Of a DNA stretch of 64,000 nucleotides, positions 35,735 to 44,800 are shown in pieces (the stretch's first letter is position 1; the number at the start of each line of letters is the position of its first letter). The notes under the pieces are model-generated. The model saw only the letters and a list, made by a program, of their open reading frames with translations. It had not been told where the DNA came from and ran no database searches. The position numbers and the translations under genes are program-made. The DNA comes from Pseudobutyrivibrio xylanivorans (lineage in GTDB: Bacteria > Bacillota > Clostridia > Lachnospirales > Lachnospiraceae): positions 62,001 to 126,000 of the forward strand of contig NZ_VTVE01000005.1 in assembly GCF_010906925.1 (NCBI RefSeq), written 5' to 3'.

Positions 35735-36157
35735 ATGGTTACTAGTGCAAAAATTACAGTTGACGACGTTAAGAAGTCAGCTGCTTCTGCAGCATCAGCA
35801 GTTAAGTCTGCAGCAGCAGAGGTTAAGAAGGAAGCTGCAACAGCTAAAAAGGCTGCTACAAAGACAGCGGCAAAAGCTAAGGCTACAGCTACAAAGAAAG
35901 CTACAGCAGCTAAGAAAACTGTTAAGAAAGCTACAGCTAAAAAAACTACAGCTAAAAAGAAAGTAGCTACTACAGCAGTTGTTCAGTATCAGGGACTTGA
36001 GTTCTCTGAGGCAGAGTGCTTAAAGAAAGCACAGTCAGCCTTCAAGAAGGATTATAAGGGAAAGACTCTTGAAGAGCTTAACATTTACATCAAGCCAGAG
36101 GAGCGCAAGATTTATTATGTAGCTAACAAAGATTGCGTTGGATCTGCAGATCTTTAA
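35735..36157 (+). CDS. DUF6465 family protein with Ala/Lys-rich histone-like tail
   Basis: About 140 residues. Residues 10-85 are almost only Ala, Lys and Thr in short K-K-A-T-A and A-A-K-K repeats, like histone H1 tails. The C-terminal 55 residues form a DUF6465-like domain (Q-Y-Q-G-L-E-F then I-K-P-E-E-R-K-I-Y-Y-V). The basic tail suggests nucleic acid binding. ATG 35735 with AGGAGGG is preferred to an upstream ATG at 35687. Confidence 0.75.
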   Translation: MVTSAKITVDDVKKSAASAASAVKSAAAEVKKEAATAKKAATKTAAKAKATATKKATAAKKTVKKATAKKTTAKKKVATTAVVQYQGLEFSEAECLKKAQSAFKKDYKGKTLEELNIYIKPEERKIYYVANKDCVGSADL

Positions 36158-36194
36158 AATTTATTTAGGGTATTAATTTTAAATGTCGTAGCGC

Positions 36195-36230
36195 AGAGCT
36201 ATACCGTATATGCGGTATAGCTCTTTTTTT
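36195..36230 (+). terminator. Intrinsic terminator
   Basis: AGAGCTATACCG pairs with CGGTATAGCTCT around TATATG; a T run follows. Confidence 0.9.
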
Positions 36231-36270
36231 CTTAATAGGAACTTTGTAATATCCTATTAATGAAAAATAA

Positions 36271-36298
36271 TTCACTTCCTTGTAGAATCGTTTATAAT
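36271..36298 (+). promoter_or_regulatory. Promoter of the thioesterase gene
   Basis: TTCACT (36271-36276) and TATAAT (36293-36298) with a 16-base spacer. Confidence 0.6.
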
Positions 36299-36329
36299 AA
36301 AAAGAGATTTTTAATTGGAAGGATTTTTT

Positions 36330-36731
36330 ATGAGTAAGGAATTATTAGAAAAGCTTCGCCGTTCTTATGAGGCTAATGAGTTTGTTAAGTACAATCACAT
36401 CGTGATTGATGATATAGAAGTATCAGGAGCTACAGCTCATATAGATATTGTGCCTGAGACATTAAATGTTTTGGGAATAGCTCACGGTGGTGCACATTTT
36501 TCTCTGGCAGATACCTGTGCTGGTTATTCATCAAGGGCAGATGGAAGAGAGTATGTTACTCAGCAATCCAACTTTTATTTTCTTAAAGGTGCAAAATCAG
36601 GTAGAATTACTGCAAAGGGAAATGTCATAAAAAGAACTAGAAAGTTTTGCGTCGTAGATGTGGATGTGACTGATGATAGTGGTGAGCTAGTTAGTCGCGG
36701 TACATTTAATTATTACTGTGTTTCTGAGTAA
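36330..36731 (+). CDS. PaaI-type hotdog thioesterase
   Basis: A 133-residue single-domain hotdog protein. The motif L-G-I-A-H-G-G-A-H-F-S-L-A-D (about residues 48-61) carries the catalytic Asp/Asn-side region of PaaI-like acyl-CoA thioesterases. Strands T-Q-Q-S-N-F-Y-F-L and F-C-V-V-D-V-D-V follow in the expected order. It hydrolyses an acyl- or aryl-CoA; the substrate is unknown. ATG 36330 follows GGAAGGA. Confidence 0.85.
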   Translation: MSKELLEKLRRSYEANEFVKYNHIVIDDIEVSGATAHIDIVPETLNVLGIAHGGAHFSLADTCAGYSSRADGREYVTQQSNFYFLKGAKSGRITAKGNVIKRTRKFCVVDVDVTDDSGELVSRGTFNYYCVSE

Positions 36732-36757
36732 AATATTATATAGAAAAGGAGAGTTAG

Positions 36758-37900
36758 ATGAGTAGAAAAATTTTAGGTATTCTTTTAGCATGTGCTTTAG
36801 TTCTTGCAGGATGTGGTAATACAAATCCTACTGGGGATTCATCTCAGCCTAGTGAGAGCCAATCTGGTGAGTCTCAGTCCGATGGGGCAAAGCCAGAGGA
36901 TGCGACAGGTGATGTAGTAGAGTATTCAAATGACCTGTTTAAAATCACGTTGCCAACTGAACTAGCAGACCTTGCAGAGGTAGAGACAGATTCTGACAAG
37001 ATGTACATTTATTATAAAGAGGCAAAAGATGCTGGATTTTCCGGATTAGCATTTATGGTATGGGCTGCTGGTAGTCCTAGCGATTATGCAGGTGGGCCAT
37101 ATGAAAAAGTGGGCGAACTATCTAGCGAAAATGGCGATATATACAATGTTGTAAAGGGCTATGCCACAGAGGTTCAGTGGGATTATAATGAGCCTGATAT
37201 GCCAGAGGGCTTTGCTAAGCTCTACGATGCTGCAGATTCAGTAGTAGAATCCTTAGAAGGAATTAATGGATATACATATACCTATGAAGCTGGTACAAAA
37301 GGTGAGGACTTATACAACACAGTATTATCTGAGTATGTAAAAGCAGTTAATGACAAATGGGATGCTACAAAGCTTGAAGAAAAAAAAATGAGTCCTGAAT
37401 TCGCATATGCGATACATGAAATGGACAATCCACTTGAGCATATCGGATATGCGTATAAAGACATTAATATAGATGGTGTGGATGAGCTTTTTGTAGGCAT
37501 AATCTATGACGATGATGAATTGCCGGGAGCAATCTATGATATCTATACAATCGTAGACAATAAACCTGCTCTTGTAGTTAGCGGCACAGCTAGAAATAGA
37601 TATTACAATTTTGATAATCATTTTATTTCTAATGTATGGTCAGGTGGCGCTGGTTTATATGGTATAGGCATATACAATCTAGAGTCCAATTCAACTGAAA
37701 TGATTTATCAATTTGGATATAAGTGTGATTACTATGAAAATGAGGATGGCGTATGGTATAAAACATACGACGGTGAGGAGTATGAGGCTGCGACAGATGA
37801 AGAGATAGAAGCAGCAGAAAAATTGGAAGAGAAAAATGTAATGTTTGATTACACTCCTCTTGCAGATAATGAGGATGCCATCGAGGCAGCAAATTTATAA
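36758..37900 (+). CDS. Lipoprotein of unknown function
   Basis: A 380-residue protein. The signal ends in L-V-L-A-G-C (Cys19), then a Ser/Gln/Glu/Gly-rich linker of about 30 residues and an acidic, Tyr-rich domain. The region around residues 225-300 (I-N-I-D-G-V-D-E-L-F-V-G) resembles the repeated D-x-D-G-x-x-E-L modules of clostridial surface lipoproteins. It should be anchored outside the membrane. Function unknown. Confidence 0.7.
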   Translation: MSRKILGILLACALVLAGCGNTNPTGDSSQPSESQSGESQSDGAKPEDATGDVVEYSNDLFKITLPTELADLAEVETDSDKMYIYYKEAKDAGFSGLAFMVWAAGSPSDYAGGPYEKVGELSSENGDIYNVVKGYATEVQWDYNEPDMPEGFAKLYDAADSVVESLEGINGYTYTYEAGTKGEDLYNTVLSEYVKAVNDKWDATKLEEKKMSPEFAYAIHEMDNPLEHIGYAYKDINIDGVDELFVGIIYDDDELPGAIYDIYTIVDNKPALVVSGTARNRYYNFDNHFISNVWSGGAGLYGIGIYNLESNSTEMIYQFGYKCDYYENEDGVWYKTYDGEEYEAATDEEIEAAEKLEEKNVMFDYTPLADNEDAIEAANL

Positions 37901-37915
37901 TAAAAATAATCGTTG

Positions 37916-37942
37916 TTAGCACTCTTGTTAAAAGAGTGCTAA
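37916..37942. promoter_or_regulatory. CIRCE operator (HrcA site)
   Basis: TTAGCACTC, nine bases, GAGTGCTAA: a perfect match to the CIRCE consensus bound by the heat-shock repressor HrcA. It lies 7 bases upstream of the htpG -35. TTTTTTATT directly follows the inverted repeat, so it can also act as the terminator of the preceding lipoprotein gene. Confidence 0.92.
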
Positions 37943-37949
37943 TTTTTTA

Positions 37950-37978
37950 TTGACTTCTTATTTTTGCAGTATTATCAT
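37950..37978 (+). promoter_or_regulatory. htpG promoter
   Basis: TTGACT (37950-37955) and TATCAT (37973-37978) with a 17-base spacer. The predicted start is near 37985, so the RNA element at 37998 is in the leader. Confidence 0.75.
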
Positions 37979-37997
37979 ATATTTCAGTGAGAATAAA

Positions 37998-38081
37998 AGC
38001 TGTAGATAACAAGCTCTAATAATTCTTAAGCCAATCATTTTAGGCGAGCGGAGAAATATTAGGATTGTCAGCATAACAGCT
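37998..38081 (+). ncRNA. Structured leader element, copy 1 (htpG)
   Basis: Outer stem AGCTGT (37998-38003) with ACAGCT (38076-38081). Inside is the conserved AGATAACAA and GGATTGTCAGCATA pair of strands, then CTAATA with TATTAG, TTCT with AGAA and a GCC/GGC tip. It shares sequence and fold with copies at 52455 and 54328, but the paired bases differ while pairing is kept. It ends about 10 bases before the htpG ribosome binding site. Confidence 0.75.
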
Positions 38082-38103
38082 AATATCAAAGGAGTGACAT
38101 ATA

Positions 38104-40185
38104 ATGGGAAACAAAAAAGGTAGTTTATCTATTACAAGCGAAAATATTTTTCCAGTGATTAAGAAATGGTTATACTCTGATCACGACATTTTCTATAGAG
38201 AGCTTATCTCCAATGGTTGCGATGCTATTACAAAGCTTAAGAAGCTTGATATGATGGGAGAGTATTCACTTCCACTTGACTATAAGGCAAAGATTCAGGT
38301 AGTTGTCAGCCCTGAGGATAAGACACTTACATTCATTGATAATGGTCTTGGTATGACAGCTGACGAGGTAGATGAGTACATTAACCAGATTGCATTCTCT
38401 GGTGCAACAGACTTCCTTGAGAAGTACAAGGACAAGGCAGACAGCGACCAGATTATTGGTCACTTTGGTCTTGGATTCTACTCAGCATTTATGGTAGCTG
38501 ACGAGGTTCACATCGATACACTTTCATACAAGGATGGAGCTACAGCAGTTCACTGGGAGTGTGATGGCGGTACAGAGTTCGAGATGAGCGATGGCGAGTG
38601 GGACCAGGTTGGTACCAAGATCACATTATTCTTAAATGAGGATTGCCTTGAGTTTGCTAACGAGTACAGAGCTCGTGAGGTTATCACAAAGTACTGCTCA
38701 TTTATGCCTACTGAGATTTTCCTTTCTAAGAAGGATGCTCCAGAAGAATACGAGACAATCGACGTAGCTGACAAGAGAGACACTGACAAGGTAATCGAGG
38801 AGATTCACGAGGAAGCTAAGTTCGAGGAGAAGGAAAATGAAAATGGTGAGAAGGAGCAGGTAGAGGTTTCTCCTGCCAAGGACAAGCTCAAGATTGTTAA
38901 GCGTCCAGTTCCTCTCAATGAGACACATCCACTTTGGACTAAGAATCCATCTGAGTGTACAGATGATGATTACAAGGCATTTTACAGAGATGTATTCCAT
39001 GACTATAAGGAGCCACTTTTCTGGATTCACCTTAACATGGATTATCCATTCAATCTCAAGGGTATCTTATATTTCCCTAAGATTAATACAGAGTATGATT
39101 CTATCGAAGGTACAATCAAGCTCTATAACAATCAGGTATTCATCGCTGACAATATCAAGGAAGTTATCCCTGAGTTCTTGATGCTTCTTAAGGGAGTTAT
39201 CGATTGTCCAGACCTTCCTCTTAACGTATCACGTTCTGCACTTCAGAATGATGGATTCGTTACAAAGATTTCTGAGTACATCACTAAGAAGGTAGCTGAC
39301 AAGCTTACTGGTATGTGCAAGACTGAGAAAGAGTCATATGAGAAATATTGGGATGACATTGCTCCATTCATCAAGTTTGGTTGCTTAAAGGATACAAAGT
39401 TCTGCGATAAGATGAACGATTACATCTTATTCAAGGATATTAATGATAAGTACACTACACTTCCAGAGCTTCTTGTTGAGGAAGAGGAGAAAGCTACTGA
39501 TGAGAATGGCGAGGCTGTTGATGCAGAGGTTGTGGATGACAACAAGGATGCAGATGCGGCTAATAATGAGCCGGAGGACAAGAGAAAGACAGTTTACTAT
39601 GTAACTGATGTTGCTCAGCAGGGCCAGTATATTAATATGTTCAAGGAGCAGGGCATGAATGCCGTTATCCTTGACCATGCTATTGATACTTCATTCATCA
39701 CTCAGCTTGAGCAGCGCAATGAGAACTACAAGTTCTGCCGTATCGATGCTGATGTAACAGATTCTATGGTTGAAGAGACTGCAGAGGATGAACTTAAGTC
39801 AGAGACAGAGACTCTTACTGAGGTATTTAGAAAGGCACTTAATAACCAGGGACTTGAGGTCAAGGTAGAAAAGTTCAAAAATAAGGACCTTTCATCTATG
39901 ATTACTGTTTCAGAAGAGAGCCGCCGTATGCAGGATATGATGAAGATGTATGCTATGGGTGGCATGGATATGAGCATGTTTGGCTCAGCTTCAGAGACAC
40001 TTGTTTTAAATGCTAACAATGATTTAGTCCAGTACATCCTTAACAATAAGGATGGTGAGAATGTAGATGTATTTGCAGCTCAGCTTTATGATTTAGCAAA
40101 GATTGCCAATGCGCCACTTTCTCCAGAGGCAATGACAGAATTTGTTGCTCGTTCTAATAAAATAATGATGTTATTAGCTAAATAA
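38104..40185 (+). CDS. htpG: Hsp90-family chaperone
   Basis: A 693-residue HtpG. The GHKL ATPase motifs are present: E-L-I-S-N-G-C-D-A (usual N-A-S-D-A), D-N-G-L-G-M and G-H-F-G-L-G-F-Y-S. Middle and dimerisation domains follow. It is longer than the usual 620-640 residues because of acidic insertions near residues 235-265 and 460-500. CIRCE upstream makes it part of the HrcA heat-shock regulon. Confidence 0.93.
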   Translation: MGNKKGSLSITSENIFPVIKKWLYSDHDIFYRELISNGCDAITKLKKLDMMGEYSLPLDYKAKIQVVVSPEDKTLTFIDNGLGMTADEVDEYINQIAFSGATDFLEKYKDKADSDQIIGHFGLGFYSAFMVADEVHIDTLSYKDGATAVHWECDGGTEFEMSDGEWDQVGTKITLFLNEDCLEFANEYRAREVITKYCSFMPTEIFLSKKDAPEEYETIDVADKRDTDKVIEEIHEEAKFEEKENENGEKEQVEVSPAKDKLKIVKRPVPLNETHPLWTKNPSECTDDDYKAFYRDVFHDYKEPLFWIHLNMDYPFNLKGILYFPKINTEYDSIEGTIKLYNNQVFIADNIKEVIPEFLMLLKGVIDCPDLPLNVSRSALQNDGFVTKISEYITKKVADKLTGMCKTEKESYEKYWDDIAPFIKFGCLKDTKFCDKMNDYILFKDINDKYTTLPELLVEEEEKATDENGEAVDAEVVDDNKDADAANNEPEDKRKTVYYVTDVAQQGQYINMFKEQGMNAVILDHAIDTSFITQLEQRNENYKFCRIDADVTDSMVEETAEDELKSETETLTEVFRKALNNQGLEVKVEKFKNKDLSSMITVSEESRRMQDMMKMYAMGGMDMSMFGSASETLVLNANNDLVQYILNNKDGENVDVFAAQLYDLAKIANAPLSPEAMTEFVARSNKIMMLLAK

Positions 40186-40212
40186 TGCATGAAAGCAAAC
40201 TTGCAACTTTAC

Positions 40213-40248
40213 ACAGCGGCAGACGTAATTGTCTGCCGTTGTTTTATT
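40213..40248 (+). terminator. Intrinsic terminator after htpG
   Basis: ACA-CGGCAGAC pairs with GTCTGCCG-TGT around GTAATT, followed by TTTATTATTTT. Confidence 0.88.
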
Positions 40249-40333
40249 ATTTTGTGGATAACTTGATATTGTGCAGAATATTTCCCCTATATGTGTATAA
40301 ATTGTGAAATAATTGTTGTAAAAGTATGTTTAA

Positions 40334-40342
40334 TGCTATATA
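40334..40342 (+). promoter_or_regulatory. Extended -10 promoter of the GH13 gene
   Basis: TGC-TATATA with a TTGTTG 18 bases upstream of the -10 (40313-40318). Confidence 0.5.
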
Positions 40343-40398
40343 TTAGAAGTGGTGGTAGTTTCTCAGTGGGGAATTATTGCTAATACGGGGAGACGAAA

Positions 40399-41793
40399 GT
40401 GGGGAAATTTATGGCTGCATCTAGTGCAAAGAAGTGGTGGAAGAACGCTATAATTTACCAAATCTATCCCAGAACCTTCTGCGATAGCAATGGTGATAAT
40501 ATTGGTGATATTCCAGGTATAATTTCAAAATTACATTATCTAAAAGAATTAGGAGTCGATGTAATTGCATTGGGTCCGATTTTTCCAAGCCCACGTCATG
40601 ACAGTGGTTATGATACATCAGATTTCAGGGCGATTGATCCAGATTTAGGCACAATGGAAGATTTAGAGAGACTGCTTAGCCGTGCTAAGAGAGTCGGAAT
40701 AAAGGTAATGATGGATATGTGCATTGCCAGCACTTCTGACGAGCATTGGTGGTTCAAGAAGGCTTTAGAAGGCGATGAAAAATATATAAATTATTACTAT
40801 TTAAGCGCATATAAGAGAAATAATTGGCGAGGTCTTAGGAGTCGCAGTGCATGGAATAAAGCTGAAAATGGTCAGTGGTATCTTAGCATAATGGGAAAGA
40901 ATCAGCCTGATTTGAATTGGAGCAATCCTGATGTGTATGAAGAAATTGCTGATGCTATGCGATTTTGGCTAGATAAGGGTATTGCAGGCTTTAGGCTTGA
41001 TACTATGAATATTATCTACAAGAATTCAATGGCTGATGGCGGATTTAATATATTTGTTAAGGGTGGAGAGCACTATCTTTATACCAAGGGCTGTCGAGAT
41101 ATAATTAAGAGATTAAATAAGGATGTTTGGTCAAAATATAAATGTTTTGTTATTGGCGAGGGAACATCTATATTCCCAGATGATTCGAAACACTTCTGTG
41201 AGGATGGTCTTGATGCAATATTCTTCTGCGGTCGAATAGACTCAGAAAGCAAAAAGGTTCAAAAGCTTCAGGCTCGTCGAAATAATAGAAAGCTTATTAA
41301 GTTAGTAGACAAGGGTCAGCATACTCTTGAGACGCCTATTAATTACGTTGAAACAGGAGATTCTACCAGCTTTGCCAAGTACTTTGGCAATGACAAGGTA
41401 AACTGTTTGAATTTCGCTAAGGTATATACAGGAATGCATCTTTCCCTAGTGGGGATTCCGTTTATTAATGATGGCGAATATTGTAGAGACCCAAAGGTGG
41501 AAGAAGACCCTACTAGTTTATACACTTTCACATCTAAGATGATTGAATTTAGAAAGAATTCAAAAGCTTTATCCGAAGGAGTATACCATAGAGTTGCTGC
41601 ACCTTATGATGTTTTGATTTTTACCCGTGAGGCAAAAGAAGAGAGACTCTATGTCTATTGCAATCTTACTCCATCAAGGAGACAGGTAGAATTCTATGGA
41701 GATAGAATAGTTTTCAGTACTTATGATTTAGACAGTGCGGAGCCATTCTTCCTAAAGCCTTATGAATTCCGCATAATAGCATCAAATATTTAA
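40399..41793 (+). CDS. GH13 alpha-glucosidase/amylase-like protein lacking two conserved His
   Basis: A 464-residue GH13 (oligo-1,6-glucosidase-like) protein, shorter than the usual 550. The catalytic carboxylates are in place: Asp201 in G-F-R-L-D, Glu254 in V-I-G-E-G, and Asp321. However, region I reads D-M-C-I-A-S where D-x-V-V-N-H is expected, and region IV reads E-T-G-D-S where E-N-H-D is expected, so both subsite -1 His are absent. It may have altered specificity or be non-catalytic. GTG 40399 and ATG 40411 are both plausible starts. It is monocistronic. Confidence 0.8.
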   Translation: MGKFMAASSAKKWWKNAIIYQIYPRTFCDSNGDNIGDIPGIISKLHYLKELGVDVIALGPIFPSPRHDSGYDTSDFRAIDPDLGTMEDLERLLSRAKRVGIKVMMDMCIASTSDEHWWFKKALEGDEKYINYYYLSAYKRNNWRGLRSRSAWNKAENGQWYLSIMGKNQPDLNWSNPDVYEEIADAMRFWLDKGIAGFRLDTMNIIYKNSMADGGFNIFVKGGEHYLYTKGCRDIIKRLNKDVWSKYKCFVIGEGTSIFPDDSKHFCEDGLDAIFFCGRIDSESKKVQKLQARRNNRKLIKLVDKGQHTLETPINYVETGDSTSFAKYFGNDKVNCLNFAKVYTGMHLSLVGIPFINDGEYCRDPKVEEDPTSLYTFTSKMIEFRKNSKALSEGVYHRVAAPYDVLIFTREAKEERLYVYCNLTPSRRQVEFYGDRIVFSTYDLDSAEPFFLKPYEFRIIASNI

Positions 41794-41796
41794 ACA

Positions 41797-41842
41797 AAAT
41801 AAATGCTCTGTTAAGCAACACGCCTAACAGAGCTTATTTTTT
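41797..41842. terminator. Bidirectional terminator between convergent genes
   Basis: GCTCTGTTA pairs with TAACAGAGC (41805-41833), with an A-rich 5' side and a T-rich 3' side. It serves the GH13 gene on the plus strand and the activase gene on the minus strand. Confidence 0.85.
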
Positions 41843-41862
41843 ACTATGAATTTGATAATCGC

Positions 41863-44800
41863 CTATGCTTCTTTAAGATTTTTGTTGGCTGTAGAAAGCA
41901 TAAGCTTGATACGGTTAAGCTGATTTACCTCTGATGCACCTGGATCATAGTCGATTGCTACGATATTAGCATCTGGATGCTCATGGCGGATACGCTTGAT
42001 TACACCCTTGCCAACAACGTGGTTAGGTAAGCATCCAAATGGCTGGATACATACGATGTTGCTAGCACCATTTTCGATAAGCTCTAGCATCTCGCCTGTA
42101 AGGAACCAACCCTCACCAGTCTGGTTACCAATAGATACGATTTCCTTTGCGGCATCTGCAGTATTGGTAATGTAAGCTGGAGCAGTAAATCTCTTTGATT
42201 TGTTGAACTCGTCTCTTGCAGCACTTCTAAGCCACTCAAAGAATTTGATTCCCATGTTGCACAAGAACTTAGTTTTCTTGCTTGAACCAAGATTCTCTTC
42301 CTTGAAGTTAGCGTTGTAGAAACTGTAAAGAAGGAAGTCTGTTAAATCTGGAACAACAGCCTCAGCACCTTCCTGCTCAAGAAGCTCAGCTAAGTTGTTG
42401 TTGGCAGCTGGAAGGAACTTAACAAGAATCTCTCCAACAATACCTACTCTTGGCTTAACAAGGCCCTCGATGATTGGAAGATTATCAAAATCTCTAATCA
42501 TTTCACGGCAAAGCTTCTTAAACTTTCTATGAGAAAGCATCTTTTTATTAGAAACAAATTCGGTAACTTTCTTTCTCCACTTATCATGAAGCTCATTTGT
42601 AGAGCCTGGAACTGCCTCGTATGGACGGATTCTGTATACACATCTAAGGAGGATATCTCCAAAGATTAGAGCATAGAAACCATGCTGTAAAAGGCTAAAT
42701 GAAAGCTTAAATCCTGGGTTCTTCTCTAAACCGCTAAGGTTGAGAGAGATAACAGGTACATCTGGATATCCTGCCTTGGCAAGTGCACGACGGATGAATC
42801 CAATGTAGTTGGAAGCACGACATCCACCACCTGTCTGAGAAATCATAAGAGCAGTGTGCTTCATATCGAACTTGCCTGTATTAATAGCAGCCATAAGCTG
42901 ACCAATTACCATAAGTGAAGGATAGCAAGCATCGTTGTTAACGTACTTAAGTCCCTCGTCTACACATGTACGTGTAGGAATATTTGGTACCACTAGATTG
43001 TAACCGGCAGCGTTAAATGCTGGCTCAATCAAATCAAAGTGGATAGGAGACATCTGTGGACAGAGAATTGTGTATTTCTCCTTCATCTCCTCTGTAAATA
43101 TAACGCGGTCATAGCTTGCAGGTACGATTTCGCGAGTATCCTTTTTCTTTTTCTTGACGCGAAGTGCAGCAAGAAGAGAACGGATACGGATACGAGCAGC
43201 ACCTAAGTTGTTAACCTCGTCGATTTTAAGGCAGGTGTAAATCTTGCCTGAGTTTGTAAGAATATCAGCAACCTGATCAGTTGTAACAGCATCAAGTCCG
43301 CAACCAAATGAATTGAGCTGGATTAAATCAAGGTTGTCATGCTTTTTAACGTAGTTAGCAGCAGCATACATACGTGAATGGAACATCCACTGATCCATTA
43401 CGATAAGAGGTCTTTCTACTTCTCCAAGATTTGAGATAGAATCCTCAGTTAAAACTGCAATACCATAGCTATTTATAAGCTCAGGAATACCATGATTGAT
43501 CTCAGGGTCTACGTGGTATGGACGACCGGCAAGTACAATACCGTGCTTTCCAGTCTCCTCCAGATATTTGAGAACTTCCTGACCCTTAGCATACATATCA
43601 TTTCTGAAATTCTCCTGCTCTAACCAAGCGGCGTGAGCAGCATTTCTAACCTCAATAGCACCGATATTAAACTCATCAGCAAATACCTTTACAAGCTGAT
43701 TTGTAAGAATATCCTCACTTGAAAATGCCATAAATGGATTAAGGAAACGAACCTTTCCTGATGTAATCTCATCCACATTGTTTTTAATATTTTCAGCGTA
43801 TGAAGTAACGATAGGGCAGTTGTAGTGGTTGTTTGAATCAGGAAATTCATTTCTCTCGTATGGAACACATGGGTAGAAAATGAAATCTACATTCCCTTCA
43901 TTAATAAGCCACTGTACATGACCGTGAGCCATCTTAGCTGGGTAACACTCTGACTCAGATGGGATAGACTCGATTCCAAGCTCATATACCTTGCGGTTAG
44001 AACGAGGAGAGAGAACAACTCTGAATCCAAGTTTCTTAAAGAATGTAGCCCAATAAGGATAATTCTCATAGAGATTCAATACTCTAGGGATACCTACAGT
44101 ACCACGAGTGCATTCCTCTTCTGAAAGTGGCTCGTACTCAAATAATCTATTGTATTTGTAATCGTAAAGATTAGGAATATTCTCTTTGTTTTTAACTCCA
44201 CCTGCACCCTTTTCACAACGGTTTCCAGTGATGAATGAACGTCCGCCTGAGAATCTGTTAATTGTAAGGAGACAGTGGTTAACACATCCCTGGCAACGAG
44301 TGAGCTTAGTATCAAATGTAAGATTGTTAATCTCATCGATTCCAAGTGTTGTAGTTGTAGGATTCTCCTCGTAGCGCTCCTTAGCAATAAGAGCACAACC
44401 GAAGGCACCCATGATACCTGCAATATCAGGACGAACTACGTCGACACCTGCTACCTTTTCAAGGGAGCGAAGTACCGCATCATTGTAGAATGTACCACCC
44501 TGAACAACGATATTCTTACCAAGCTCTGAAGCATCAGAAAGCTTGATTACCTTAAATAATGCATTTTTAATAACAGAGTAAGCAAGACCAGATGAGATAT
44601 CAGCAACTGATGCGCCTTCCTTTTGAGCCTGCTTAACTTTTGAATTCATAAATACAGTACAGCGTGTACCAAGATCGATTGGATTAAGTGCAAAAAGCGC
44701 TTCTTCTGCAAAATCCTGAACACTAAAATCAAGAGATTTTGCAAATGTCTCGATGAAGGAACCACAACCTGAAGAACATGCTTCGTTAAGCTGTACACTG

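Noticed and set aside
35745-35966. Gln/Leu/Lys/Arg-rich frame inside the DUF6465 gene
   Set aside because: It is a shifted reading of the Ala/Lys repeats, without its own ribosome binding site.
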